Positions 1-7,685 of a stretch of DNA of 53,364 nt are shown in pieces. The notes beneath the pieces are model-generated. The model saw only the letters and a program-made list of their open reading frames with translations, was not told the origin of the DNA and did not search any database. Each line of letters starts with the position of its first letter. The first letter of the stretch is position 1. The stretch is from Actinomyces succiniciruminis (GTDB taxonomy: Bacteria; Actinomycetota; Actinomycetes; Actinomycetales; Actinomycetaceae): NCBI RefSeq assembly GCF_900002405.1, contig NZ_LK995500.1, forward strand, positions 6,424 through 59,787, written 5' to 3'. The translations under genes were made by a program, and so were the position numbers.

Positions 1-1098
1 GCCGAGCCGGTCTACCGGCGGGCGCTGGATGACCGCTTCTGGTCCGAGACCAGCCAGGAAGAGGCCGCATTCGTCTACGGCACGGCCGCCCGCTTTGCCA
101 CGGTTGATCCGCTGGCGCGGATGGCGGCCAGGCGGTGTGAGCAGGAGGCCCGCGACCGGTGGGGTGTGGATCTGCGCCCCGGGGACTCTCAGCACGCGAG
201 CGACCAGCCGGTGACTTCTGAGGACGTCGACGAGGAGACCGTCGAGGCGGTGGCCCCGGCGGTCGACGGCGAGGAAGCCCGTGACTGGTCGCAGGCGCTG
301 GATGAGTCCGCCGCGAGTAATCGTGCCGAGACGGCCTCCGGCGATGGCGCAGAGCAGGAGGCCCGCGAGGCCGAGACCTCGCTGAGCGCCCTCGCCGCCG
401 TGGTCGAGCAGACACCGGAGGTAGCCCAAGTCCGCGCCACGAGCACGGGCGACGGATCCGTGCAGTTCGTCGCGCTCGACGATGACGGCAGGGAGCTGGC
501 GGATGCATCGGGTCGGCTGAATGCGGCTCAGGCCGCGGCGACCACGCCGGCCCTTATTGCCTCCCGAATGGGCGGCAAGTCGCTCAGCCGGGACGACTTC
601 ATGCGGGAGGCATCGACACCGCTCATGCGGGTCGCCACCAAGCCACGCCCAGACGCGCAGCATGAGGAGGATGCGGACACGATGGCAGATGACCACGTTG
701 CACGTGATGTCGAGCGTGAAGTGCTGCTGAGCGCTGATGCGGCTGCTGAGCAGTCCGCTGCCGCAACGCACGTCGCTCCAGAGGAGCAGGCTGCTTCGCG
801 CGAGTACTGGGGCGATCCTGCGACCCTCGCGGAGTTCGAGGAGCACAGGCGCGAGCGTGCAGCGGCCACCGCGGCCGCTGCACGGCTTAGCGCGTGGGAC
901 ACTCAGGCTGCCCGTGAGGCGTGGGAGGCGGAGAAGCTGAGGGCGGGCCTTCCGGCGGAGGCGGTACGGGCTGCGAAGACTGGCGACTTGGCGCTGCATG
1001 AGCCGCCGGCCATGGCCACGGCCGAGGCGCCGTCGTTGACGTCGGGACGCCGGCCGCCGGCGCCCAAGCAGGGGCGCGAGCACACACTCACCCGCTAA
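1..1098 (+). CDS. C-terminal part of a large element-encoded protein, unknown function (partial)
   Basis: The frame is open from the first base of the window, so the start lies to the left. The visible 365 residues begin with a folded-looking segment (Trp, Phe and Tyr in the first 60 residues) and continue as an Ala/Glu/Arg-rich, largely charged and probably extended region. The last 30 residues are Pro/Arg-rich and end REHTLTR. Similar basic tails ending near T-L occur on the relaxase and on the 527-aa protein of this element. I do not recognise the family. It is transcribed toward the DUF4913 gene and separated from it by a strong bidirectional hairpin. Its place beside mobilization genes suggests a transfer role, but this is inference only. 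Confidence 0.7.
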   Translation, partial: AEPVYRRALDDRFWSETSQEEAAFVYGTAARFATVDPLARMAARRCEQEARDRWGVDLRPGDSQHASDQPVTSEDVDEETVEAVAPAVDGEEARDWSQALDESAASNRAETASGDGAEQEAREAETSLSALAAVVEQTPEVAQVRATSTGDGSVQFVALDDDGRELADASGRLNAAQAAATTPALIASRMGGKSLSRDDFMREASTPLMRVATKPRPDAQHEEDADTMADDHVARDVEREVLLSADAAAEQSAAATHVAPEEQAASREYWGDPATLAEFEEHRRERAAATAAAARLSAWDTQAAREAWEAEKLRAGLPAEAVRAAKTGDLALHEPPAMATAEAPSLTSGRRPPAPKQGREHTLTR

Positions 1099-1126
1099 TG
1101 CGGCTGGTCCGTCCGCCAGCTGGCTT

Positions 1127-1166
1127 GTTCACCCCCAGGGAGGCTCACAGCTCCCTGGGGGTGAAC
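1127..1166. terminator. Bidirectional hairpin terminator
   Basis: A perfect 16-bp inverted repeat (1127-1142 with 1151-1166) and an 8-nt loop sit between convergent genes. It overlaps the last codons of the DUF4913 gene, whose LFTPREL end is encoded in one arm. Confidence 0.8.
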
Positions 1167-1537
1167 AGTCCCTCGGGCGGGGGAGTGCAGGGGAGTTTGG
1201 CGTCCTGGTGTGGCCGTTCGGGCTCGTGGCCGCGGTCGCTGGTGCAGCTCGCGAATGGGCCGTCTTGGCGCAGCAGGCGGTCCATGATCGGATCCGCATA
1301 GAACGTCAGCCACTTGGCGGCGGCCTGCGGTCCCTCGTTGACGTGCATGTTCTCCCATGCCTGCCACAACGCCGTCAACCTGAATACGGCGCCGTCGTGC
1401 AGCCACCACTTGGGGCACCAGGTGATCGTCTGCGACCGGTCGGTAGGCAACTCGTAGATAACGGCGATGAGGCCGCTGACGAACGTTTCCAGGGTCGGGA
1501 ACTGCAGCGGCGGAGGATCTTGTTGCTTTCCACTCAT
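1145..1537 (-). CDS. DUF4913 family protein
   Basis: The protein is 130 aa from ATG 1537; a GTG at 1546 is in frame and also possible. The core CPKWWLHDGAVFRLTALWQAWE, followed by a run ending DPIMDRLL..DGPF, matches the DUF4913 family found in actinobacterial plasmids and conjugative elements, whose function is unknown. The C-terminus is Pro-rich and ends TPREL. A copy of GTGCGCGCAC-N4-CACGT lies immediately upstream (1545-1563), so the gene may belong to the regulon that element marks. It lies 30-40 bp downstream of the relaxase stop on the same strand and could also be read through from mobC-relaxase. Confidence 0.8.
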   Translation of the reverse strand: MSGKQQDPPPLQFPTLETFVSGLIAVIYELPTDRSQTITWCPKWWLHDGAVFRLTALWQAWENMHVNEGPQAAAKWLTFYADPIMDRLLRQDGPFASCTSDRGHEPERPHQDAKLPCTPPPEGLFTPREL

Positions 1538-1544
1538 GCCCACC

Positions 1545-1563
1545 ACGTGGGACGTGCGCGCAC
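1545..1563 (-). promoter_or_regulatory. Composite element GTGCGCGCAC-N4-CACGT, copy 1
   Basis: Read on the minus strand toward the DUF4913 gene, the palindrome GTGCGCGCAC (1554-1563) is followed by four bases and CACGT (1545-1549). Three other copies with identical spacing lie upstream of other element genes, each oriented toward the gene. Here it overlaps the start region, unlike the 38-52 nt gap at the other copies. Confidence 0.6.
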
Positions 1564-1575
1564 CACGTGAGAGGC

Positions 1576-3378
1576 TTACAGGCGGCGGTCGGTGCGCCTT
1601 GCCTGTGTCTGCTTGGGTGGCCGCTGCTCGGGCGAGTCGCTGCTTGTTGCGGGCGGCTGCTTCGGCTGTTGTCCGGCGGGCATGCCAGCGGCAAGCTCGA
1701 AGATCCTCCGCGTACGCTCCATCCCCTCAGATACTGTGCGGCCACTATTGCTGTCGGTGCGGCTGGCGGCGGGGATCGTGTGTGCCGGCACGTCCCGCCG
1801 CACAGCGCCACCGGAGCCTGCACCGTCGACGGTCGACGAGGCATGCTGGGCGGTCTGGGAGGCCGTGGCCATCTGCAGCCGGCGATCGCCTAGCGGCCGA
1901 ACCTCCTCGCGGTTAATGAGGGCGAATGCCTCGGCCGTGTCCGCAAGGATCATGCGCGCAGTGTTGGTCTGCTGCTCCTGGTCGTACAACGCGGCCAGGG
2001 AGCGGACGAGCTGCATCATCTCGATGGCCAGCAGCGTCTGCGCGGCCTGCGGGTCGGTGACGAGCGCGATGGACGCCGCCTGCGTGGCGAGCATGATCGC
2101 GTCCGGCACAGGACGCGGGGGCGCGGGGCGCGCATGAGTCTGGGCGTGCCGACCGACGGCGCGCGCCGCACGGTCAAGCAGCTCACGCTCACGCACGTCC
2201 GCACGCGCTAGCGCCTGGGCGGACAGCATGCCGGAGATGTCCCGGGTCGCGTCGGCCAGCGCCACCGGGTCGGACGCATCAATACCGCGTAGCCGCTCGC
2301 GGTAGGTGCGCAGCGCGGCCGTGCGCGCCTGCCAGTCGCCCGTGCCCGGTGTGCGCGTGCGGACATCGCGTGCCGCGGACTTGCGGTGGGCCGGCGTGCG
2401 CGGGGTGTCCCCACGCCAGGCGTGTTGCCACGCGCGCACGGCACGGTCAGCGCTGTCGGGAGTGTCCTCCCACCTGGCGCGCAGCCGCGGCAGCGTCAGG
2501 TCGCGCGCGAGCCGGCCGCCTCCGTACCACTGCACGCGCGCCGTGTCGTCGTAGGAGTGCAGCGCGACCGAGTAGCCGACCACTACGTCGGTGCGCCCGG
2601 ACTCGAATCGTGGCCGCGCGCGTACGCCGTAGTCACGCAGCCGGCGCACGAAGTCGGCCTCGCTGCGCGCGCCGACGGCGGCGGCGCGCACGCGCCCCTC
2701 CAGACGCGCGCGATCGGTCGCGCGCTCCTGCCGCCGCTCGGAGGCGCGCAAGTCCTGCGCGGAGTCAGCGCGTGCGCCGCGCGCGTGCTCGCGCGACTCC
2801 AGCACGCGCAGGCCGTACCTGTGCTCGAGCTTGTTGCAGGCACGGCCGGCGCGACGCTGGTCCTGCCAGTTGGACCAGCGCGTGCCGTCCTCGCGCACAA
2901 TATTGGCGACGATGTGGATGTGGTCGCCGCCGCTCTTAGACTGCCCGTGTCGGATCGCCGCCCACCTGCAGGGTGCCTTGCCGTCCGCGCCGGTGAAGCC
3001 GAGCTCGCGCATGAAGTCGTCGGCGATCTTCTGCCACTGCGCATCCGACAGTGGATCCTCATCCGGCGACAAGGACAGCGAGCAGTGCCACACGTGGGTG
3101 GGGGACTCACCTACGACCTCGCGCCGTCCGGTCTCGTGATTGAACCGGCGCACATTCCCTACCGGGCGCGCCCCGTTCTCGTTCATGTAGGAGTCGACAT
3201 ATTTGGCGATCTCGTATCCCTGCGAGCTGGTCAGCTGCTCCCAGTCGCCCCAGCGGCGCATGATCACGCCTGAGCCCGCCACCAAATGCTGCGAGCTGTG
3301 CTCGTTCGACCTTCCGGGGCCGACAAGATAGTTGATAAGCCCGGGCGTTGATCCGCCCTCCACGATCGCTGCGATCAT
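1576..3378 (-). CDS. Relaxase / mobilization nuclease (MobA/VirD2-like)
   Basis: The protein is 600 aa from ATG 3378, which overlaps the mobC stop as ATGA. Relaxases nick one strand at oriT and stay covalently attached to the 5' end during transfer. Visible features are an early tyrosine in the context INYLVGPG (about residue 17, candidate nucleophile) and the metal-binding HxH in GGDHIHIVANIV at about residue 150. A basic, probably extended C-terminal half follows. The N-terminal 220 residues form the nuclease domain. The tail contains RTRRIFELAAG, then a Pro/Gln/Arg-rich stretch ending RRTDRRL, which resembles tails on other proteins here and fits a positively charged type IV secretion signal. 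A longer frame upstream has no support because it overlaps mobC. Confidence 0.9.
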   Translation of the reverse strand: MIAAIVEGGSTPGLINYLVGPGRSNEHSSQHLVAGSGVIMRRWGDWEQLTSSQGYEIAKYVDSYMNENGARPVGNVRRFNHETGRREVVGESPTHVWHCSLSLSPDEDPLSDAQWQKIADDFMRELGFTGADGKAPCRWAAIRHGQSKSGGDHIHIVANIVREDGTRWSNWQDQRRAGRACNKLEHRYGLRVLESREHARGARADSAQDLRASERRQERATDRARLEGRVRAAAVGARSEADFVRRLRDYGVRARPRFESGRTDVVVGYSVALHSYDDTARVQWYGGGRLARDLTLPRLRARWEDTPDSADRAVRAWQHAWRGDTPRTPAHRKSAARDVRTRTPGTGDWQARTAALRTYRERLRGIDASDPVALADATRDISGMLSAQALARADVRERELLDRAARAVGRHAQTHARPAPPRPVPDAIMLATQAASIALVTDPQAAQTLLAIEMMQLVRSLAALYDQEQQTNTARMILADTAEAFALINREEVRPLGDRRLQMATASQTAQHASSTVDGAGSGGAVRRDVPAHTIPAASRTDSNSGRTVSEGMERTRRIFELAAGMPAGQQPKQPPATSSDSPEQRPPKQTQARRTDRRL

Positions 3379-3788
3379 CTGCGCACCTCCGCGAGCAGAG
3401 CGCTCAGCGTGTCGGTGAGCTCGTCGACCTGCGCGACGACGCGGGCGAAGTCGGCAGGCACCTCGTGCGCGGCGTTTGCGTGGTGCGCGACCTGGTTGAG
3501 GTTCGTCGCTATGCCTGCTAGCTGTCGGCGGTGCCACCGCAGCTGCTCGACAGCTAACGTGATATCCGCGGCGGTTTGGATCTCGGCGGCGGCAGGGTGC
3601 AGAGCCGACTGGACGAGGATCCGCGCCATTGACTCGCCAGTGTTCGCGGCGCGCGCCTCAAGCAGCGCCCGCTCGTCGGGGGACAGGTACACGGTCAGCC
3701 GCGACCGCTGCTCGCCGTTGCGCATGCGCGGGCTGCGGCGGCGGTCACGGCGAGGCGCAGACTCGGCAGGATGGGTGTCGGTCATCAC
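3375..3788 (-). CDS. mobC: MobC-like relaxosome accessory protein
   Basis: This 137-aa protein precedes the relaxase with a 4-nt ATGA overlap, so the two are translationally coupled. The N-terminus is Arg-rich. A ribbon-helix-helix-like segment (RLTVYLSPDERALLEARA) follows, then the MobC signature LNQVAHHANAAHE near residue 100 and a C-terminal helix rich in Leu and Glu. MobC proteins bind oriT and help the relaxase melt or nick DNA. The inverted repeats just upstream (3850-3899) are plausible binding sites for it. GTG/ATG starts at 3788 and 3785 are both possible; a GGAGGGAG ribosome site lies just upstream. Confidence 0.88.
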   Translation of the reverse strand: MMTDTHPAESAPRRDRRRSPRMRNGEQRSRLTVYLSPDERALLEARAANTGESMARILVQSALHPAAAEIQTAADITLAVEQLRWHRRQLAGIATNLNQVAHHANAAHEVPADFARVVAQVDELTDTLSALLAEVRR

Positions 3789-3839
3789 CGTCTCCCTCCT
3801 TGCTTAGCCCAGCGCAGCGACCCGTTAGGGATCACACGA

Positions 3840-3899
3840 CAAGTGTGCACCGCTGGACGACGTCAGTCCAGCGGAAAACCCTTTAGTACCTGTACTAAA
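3840..3899. other. Candidate oriT / MobC operator region
   Basis: Upstream of mobC lie a 9-bp inverted repeat with a 7-nt loop (3850-3858 and 3866-3874, CCGCTGGAC/GTCCAGCGG) and an 8-bp inverted repeat with a 2-nt loop (3882-3889 and 3892-3899, TTTAGTAC/GTACTAAA). The sequence ACAAGTGTGCACC flanks the first repeat. This layout (hairpin beside a short conserved strand, next to mobC-relaxase) is what an oriT of this class looks like. The nick site cannot be read with certainty. Confidence 0.45.
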
Positions 3900-3986
3900 T
3901 CCCATCTTGCTCCGCTCCGCGGCAGCAGGCCCGTCGCGTGAGCGCGGGCTGGTGACACGAGGAGCGGTTAGGTCCGGTCGGGAGTG

Positions 3987-4005
3987 TGCGCGCACATCTC
4001 ACGTG
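3987..4005 (+). promoter_or_regulatory. Composite element GTGCGCGCAC-N4-CACGT, copy 2
   Basis: On the plus strand the palindrome (3987-3996; TGTGCGCGCACA if one base is added on each side) is followed by four bases and CACGT (4001-4005), itself inside CTCACGTGAG. The ATG of the 84-aa gene lies 52 nt downstream. A small hairpin (CCTGG/CCAGG, 4019-4033) lies between them. Confidence 0.6.
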
Positions 4006-4057
4006 AGGGATGACGGACCTGGAGGAGCCAGGACGAAACCGCTGAGAGGAATTGACG

Positions 4058-4312
4058 ATGACTGATCCCGCTGCGCAGCTGCTGCAGGCTGAGAGCGATC
4101 GGGCGGCGCTGGCGCGCGCCCTGGGCGAGAAGCACACGAGTCTGATGCATGTGATCGAGGAGTACCGGGCTGGCTGGAAGGCCGCGACCGCGGGCGGCTG
4201 GGCTAAACGTGATCTCGCGCGTGCTGGATTCACGGACCCGTCCCGGTTGCCGCGTGCGCGCGCCGCGAGCAACGCCGCAAGCGCAACAACTGACACGTCG
4301 GCTGCTGACTGA
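4058..4312 (+). CDS. Hypothetical 84-aa protein
   Basis: ATG 4058 is preceded by a good ribosome site (GAGAGGA, 7-nt gap), so it is preferred over the TTG at 4052. The protein is a predicted helical hairpin: a charged N-terminal helix (residues 5-35), a GW-containing turn, a short second helix (KRDLARAGF) and a disordered Ala/Thr tail. It is the first gene after regulatory copy 2 and ends 15 bp before the ParA-like ATPase, so the two form an operon. Its position opposite the relaxosome genes, across the presumed oriT, makes a DNA-processing accessory role possible. The family is not recognised. Confidence 0.75.
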   Translation: MTDPAAQLLQAESDRAALARALGEKHTSLMHVIEEYRAGWKAATAGGWAKRDLARAGFTDPSRLPRARAASNAASATTDTSAAD

Positions 4313-4327
4313 GGAAGGAGATAAGCC

Positions 4328-5749
4328 ATGACGACTGCCACCGTGACTCTCGATGAGTCCGGCGCCGGCTCAATCACCATCGGCGACACCGTTCGGCCGA
4401 TCCGCGGCACCGACCTCGCCGACGCGCGCGACCGCGTAAAGCGCGAGCTGACCGCGCGAGCCGAGCAAGCCGGACAGCCCGTAACCATGGTCTGCGCCGA
4501 GCCAGCCGGCACATACTGGATCTCCGTGCATCCTGACGGGCGCATGACCGCCGTCGAGCCAGCACAGCAGACGATGCCTGCTGCCCCCATTGCGCCGGCC
4601 GCCGCGCGTACCCCGGCGCCTGTGCACAGCGCGCCGACACCACCTGAGCAGCCAGCACCGCCGTCGCCGCTTTCCGTGGCGCAGATTCCGGCGGCGCCGC
4701 TCAACACGTCGACGCCTGACGCTGCACCGCTGCGCCTGGTCGAGCAGCCGCCCGCGCCCACCGACCACGTCGAGCGCGTGGAATCTGAGTCCGCAAACGA
4801 GCTGCGTCCGGCCACGCGGCGTGAGCGGCAAGCGGATTTACGCCAGCAGACACTGCTGGACCAAATCACCAACGAGGCGCCCGCTAAGACTGGCCTGCGC
4901 GGCGTGCTGAACATACTGGGTATGCATCTGGCGCCGTCGGACTCGGAGCGCGCCGAACGCGCGGACATCGCTGCGGTGTCGGGCCACTGGCCCGGCCCGC
5001 GGACGGTGGCGGTGGTGAATGGCAAGGGTGGTGCGGCGAAGACACCGACGACGATCCTGTTGTCTGCCGTGTTCGCCCGCAACGGAGGCGCAGGTGTCGT
5101 TAGCTGGGACAACAACCCCACCAGGGGCACACTCGGCTGGCGTACCGAGCAGGGACCGCACGATTCGACCGTGCTGGATCTCCTGCCGCATGTCGATCAC
5201 TTGTTGTCGCCGTCGGCGCAGGCGGCCGAAATGGCGGCCTTTACCCATCACCAGCGAGAGGACCGTTATGACGTACTCCGGTCGCGCCCTGAAGTGCTCG
5301 CCGACGCTAATCCCGGCGACGCGGCCACATTCGGTCGGATCCACGATGTGCTGACCAAGTATTACCGCCTGGTGCTCATCGACAGCGGTAACGATGAGTC
5401 GGCCGCGTCTTGGAAGGCGATGATCCATCGTGCGGACGCCATCGTGGTCCCCACGATCACGCGGCCGGAGCACGCAGAGTCCGCGCGGCTGCTGCTCGCC
5501 GAGCTGGCAGGCGCGGACGAGCACTCCGCCCAGCTCGCCGATGAGGCGCTCGTGATCGTCTCCCAGGGCTCGCGTGGCGAGCCGGCCCCGACCGAGCTCG
5601 TCAACACCTTCTCCGGCATCGCACGGCAGGCGGTGGGGATCCCGTACGACCCGGCCATGGCGGGGCGCCCGCTGATCCTGGATTCACTCGCCCCGGCCAC
5701 GCGACGCGCCTGGCTCGCCGCCGCCGCGGCCGTCGCCGCCGCACTCTAA
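4328..5749 (+). CDS. ParA/MinD-like ATPase with N-terminal accessory domain
   Basis: This 473-aa protein has three parts: a small N-terminal domain (residues 1-75, beta-rich), a Pro/Ala-rich linker (about 80-155), and a P-loop ATPase domain. The deviant Walker A motif NGKGGAAKTPTT lies near residue 230 and the Walker B-like VLIDSGND near 350. ParA/MinD-type ATPases assemble on DNA or other surfaces. The element has a separate, standard ParA at 14826-15620 paired with a DNA-binding partner, so this copy is less likely to do partition. Beside oriT and the relaxase, a VirC1-like role in relaxosome recruitment is an attractive inference. A ribosome site AAGGAGAT precedes the ATG. Confidence 0.82.
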   Translation: MTTATVTLDESGAGSITIGDTVRPIRGTDLADARDRVKRELTARAEQAGQPVTMVCAEPAGTYWISVHPDGRMTAVEPAQQTMPAAPIAPAAARTPAPVHSAPTPPEQPAPPSPLSVAQIPAAPLNTSTPDAAPLRLVEQPPAPTDHVERVESESANELRPATRRERQADLRQQTLLDQITNEAPAKTGLRGVLNILGMHLAPSDSERAERADIAAVSGHWPGPRTVAVVNGKGGAAKTPTTILLSAVFARNGGAGVVSWDNNPTRGTLGWRTEQGPHDSTVLDLLPHVDHLLSPSAQAAEMAAFTHHQREDRYDVLRSRPEVLADANPGDAATFGRIHDVLTKYYRLVLIDSGNDESAASWKAMIHRADAIVVPTITRPEHAESARLLLAELAGADEHSAQLADEALVIVSQGSRGEPAPTELVNTFSGIARQAVGIPYDPAMAGRPLILDSLAPATRRAWLAAAAAVAAAL

Positions 5750-5758
5750 GCGCAAACA

Positions 5759-5797
5759 GTTGTGCCCCCACCAGCGTTTGGCTGGCGGGGGCACAAC
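5759..5797. terminator. Bidirectional terminator
   Basis: A long inverted repeat (GTTGTGCCCCC with GGGGGCACAAC, plus an inner CCAGC/GCTGG) lies between the convergent ParA-like and NlpC/P60 genes. Confidence 0.8.
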
Positions 5798-5809
5798 TCT
5801 ATGCTCGGG

Positions 5810-6778
5810 TCAGTAGGGGCGCACGGCGTACGGCATGATCTCAGACTCCCAGACGGCGCGGATACTCACGCCGGGCGTAAAGTTGGCGTCGATGAGCATG
5901 CCATCACCCAGGTACATGGCCACGTGGTAGATATCGGCCTGCTGGCCCGTGTAGGACCAGAACAGCAGGTCGCCGGGCTGCGCCTCGGCTCGCGGAATCT
6001 TTGTGCCTGAACCGTACTGCTGGCGTGAGTCATGCGGCAGCGCGATGCCGGCGGCCGCGTAGGCGCGCATGACCATGCCGGAGCAGTCCACGCCCGCGTC
6101 CGACTCGCCGCCCCACACGTAGGGGATACCGAGCTGGGCCTTGGCGGCCACGATCGCCGTCTGCGCGGTGCTGCTGTCACCGCCGGAGCTGGCAGCGGTG
6201 ACGGTGCCACCCTCCGCCGTGTACTGCGGCACCAACTCCAAAATCGCAGGTACGTATTCCTGCGTCTCCTTATACGGCGGGATTCCACCGTGGTCGTGTA
6301 CGGCGCCTTCGCCGGCGTTATAGGCAGCCAAGGTGAGCTCCGTGAGGCTACCGTTCACGACGCCCTGGTCGAGCCAGCCCTGGATCACCTCCGAGAGGAC
6401 GCACATGTAGTTGGCCTGGCCCATGATTGCGTCCTGCGGGTTGTTGACGTCGGCGACACCGTCGCCGTCGCCGTCCATCCCGTACTGCGCCCACGTACTG
6501 GGGATGAACTGTGCGATGCCGTTGGCGCCAGCGTCAGAACTGACGACTGCGGTCCACCCGGACTCAACCTGGATCTGCGCGGCCAGCAGCGGCGCTGTGA
6601 TCGCGTCGCACATGCCGCCGGCGCGGGTGACCACGTCCAGGTACTCGTCGGGCACGCCAGTCACGCTCACGCTCCCGGCCGTGGTGGGCTCCTGCGCGCT
6701 GCTGTCGCCGCCGCCCATGATGATGATCGGCAGCACGAGCAGCAGCGGCAGCACGGCGATGAGCCCGGTCTTCTTCAC
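5810..6778 (-). CDS. Bifunctional peptidoglycan hydrolase: lytic transglycosylase plus NlpC/P60
   Basis: The 322-aa protein starts at a GTG overlapping the upstream stop (GTGA). An N-terminal membrane anchor or signal (residues 4-25) is followed by a transglycosylase domain of SLT type: the catalytic Glu in QVESGW, then GIAQFIPSTW and LAAYNAGEG. A NlpC/P60 peptidase domain follows with Cys in DCSGMV and His in YHVAMYLGD. Two-domain hydrolases of this kind (VirB1/TraG-like) open the cell wall for conjugation machines in Gram-positive bacteria. It is translationally coupled to the glutaredoxin-containing protein and probably co-regulated through copy 3 of the composite element. Confidence 0.92.
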   Translation of the reverse strand: MKKTGLIAVLPLLLVLPIIIMGGGDSSAQEPTTAGSVSVTGVPDEYLDVVTRAGGMCDAITAPLLAAQIQVESGWTAVVSSDAGANGIAQFIPSTWAQYGMDGDGDGVADVNNPQDAIMGQANYMCVLSEVIQGWLDQGVVNGSLTELTLAAYNAGEGAVHDHGGIPPYKETQEYVPAILELVPQYTAEGGTVTAASSGGDSSTAQTAIVAAKAQLGIPYVWGGESDAGVDCSGMVMRAYAAAGIALPHDSRQQYGSGTKIPRAEAQPGDLLFWSYTGQQADIYHVAMYLGDGMLIDANFTPGVSIRAVWESEIMPYAVRPY

Positions 6779-7602
6779 AGTGCCGCTCCGCGCCGGTGGC
6801 CGGTAGCTGGCTGTGATGCGTGAGGAGCGGTCTCGGCCGTGGGCGGTGTCGGCGCGGCCGCCGGGGTCGGGCTGGTAGCCGCGGACACCATTGCTTTTAT
6901 GCGGTCCGGTCTGAACCCGGCCGTTCGCTCCCCGTCGGGGGACTCAACGATCGGCGCTGAGGTCAGCCCCTCGCCGCGGAACTGTGCGACGAGGTCGGGT
7001 CGGGTCGTCAAGTCGATGACCTGATAGTCGACGCCGGCCTTGTCGAGTTGGCGGCGGGTCATCTCGCACCCCATGCAATGGGGGGTGGTGTAGATGGTGA
7101 TAGGTGCGTCCGCTGCCTGAGACGCCTGTGCGTAGGCGGCGCGTGCCGCCGCCATTCCTGGACGGAGACTGTCGATGGCTTGTTGCATGGTGGTGGCGTC
7201 GACGCCGAGGATCAGCGCCCCTGCCTCGACACTGCTGATGCCCAGAGGCGCGTCTGAGGCCAATTCGGGGGTGAGACCGGCCAGCTGCCTGGAGTCCAGT
7301 GACGCCGGGTCGAGCTGGCCAGCCATCGCCTGGGCGGTCAGCGTGCCCCCGGCCTGGACGCTGAGGACGTCATCCGAGCTCATGGTCAGGTGGACGGACT
7401 GCTCGGCGGTCGGTCCGGTCCATGACGGGTGGATTAGCAGGGACACCGCCCCGTCCTCTCCGAAGGTCGGATCCTCGATATCCATGTCGTCGAAGCCGAC
7501 CAGGTGCTCCACTCGCCGCACGTAGGGGCTCAGCGCAGCCCACGCGGTCTCCTCCGCATCCTGCAGCTCGTCCTCATCGGTGATCCATGGGTTTTCGGAC
7601 AT
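6775..7602 (-). CDS. Element protein with C-terminal glutaredoxin/NrdH-like domain
   Basis: The protein is 275 aa from ATG 7602, chosen for the GAGAGGAG ribosome site. The N-terminal ~165 residues are acidic and not recognised. Residues ~168-240 form a thioredoxin-fold glutaredoxin domain: TIYTTPHCMGCEMTRRQL with a CxxC active site (CMGC), then TSAPIV, the usual cis-Pro region, and a DG..TAGFRPDRI C-terminal segment as in NrdH. The tail is Pro/Ala-rich and ends HRRGAAL. There is no signal peptide, so a cytoplasmic (or secreted-by-T4SS) location is expected. The downstream peptidoglycan hydrolase overlaps it by 4 nt. A redox protein inside a conjugation cluster is uncommon. Confidence 0.85.
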   Translation of the reverse strand: MSENPWITDEDELQDAEETAWAALSPYVRRVEHLVGFDDMDIEDPTFGEDGAVSLLIHPSWTGPTAEQSVHLTMSSDDVLSVQAGGTLTAQAMAGQLDPASLDSRQLAGLTPELASDAPLGISSVEAGALILGVDATTMQQAIDSLRPGMAAARAAYAQASQAADAPITIYTTPHCMGCEMTRRQLDKAGVDYQVIDLTTRPDLVAQFRGEGLTSAPIVESPDGERTAGFRPDRIKAMVSAATSPTPAAAPTPPTAETAPHASQPATGHRRGAAL

Positions 7603-7615
7603 GTCAGGGCTCCTC

Positions 7616-7641
7616 TCCGAGACCGTCAGTGTGGTCTCGGA
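7616..7641. promoter_or_regulatory. 5' leader hairpin of the glutaredoxin-hydrolase operon
   Basis: A perfect 9-bp inverted repeat (TCCGAGACC with GGTCTCGGA, 8-nt loop) lies between copy 3 of the composite element and the ribosome site of the gene starting at 7602. Confidence 0.45.
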
Positions 7642-7645
7642 CAGG

Positions 7646-7664
7646 ACGTGGGTCGTGCGCGCAC
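7646..7664 (-). promoter_or_regulatory. Composite element GTGCGCGCAC-N4-CACGT, copy 3
   Basis: On the minus strand the palindrome occupies 7655-7664 (12-bp palindrome CGTGCGCGCACG). It is followed by GACC and CACGT (7646-7650), 43 nt before ATG 7602. Confidence 0.6.
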
Positions 7665-7685
7665 GGCCGCCCTGGCCCGCCGTGC

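Noticed and set aside
2349-2939. Arg-rich 196-aa plus-strand ORF inside the relaxase gene
   Set aside because: It is a frame shadow: composition is dominated by Arg/Ala runs, and the relaxase on the other strand has motifs.
4838-5524. 228-aa minus-strand ORF inside the ParA-like gene
   Set aside because: The opposite strand carries Walker motifs; no start context or family is seen for this one.
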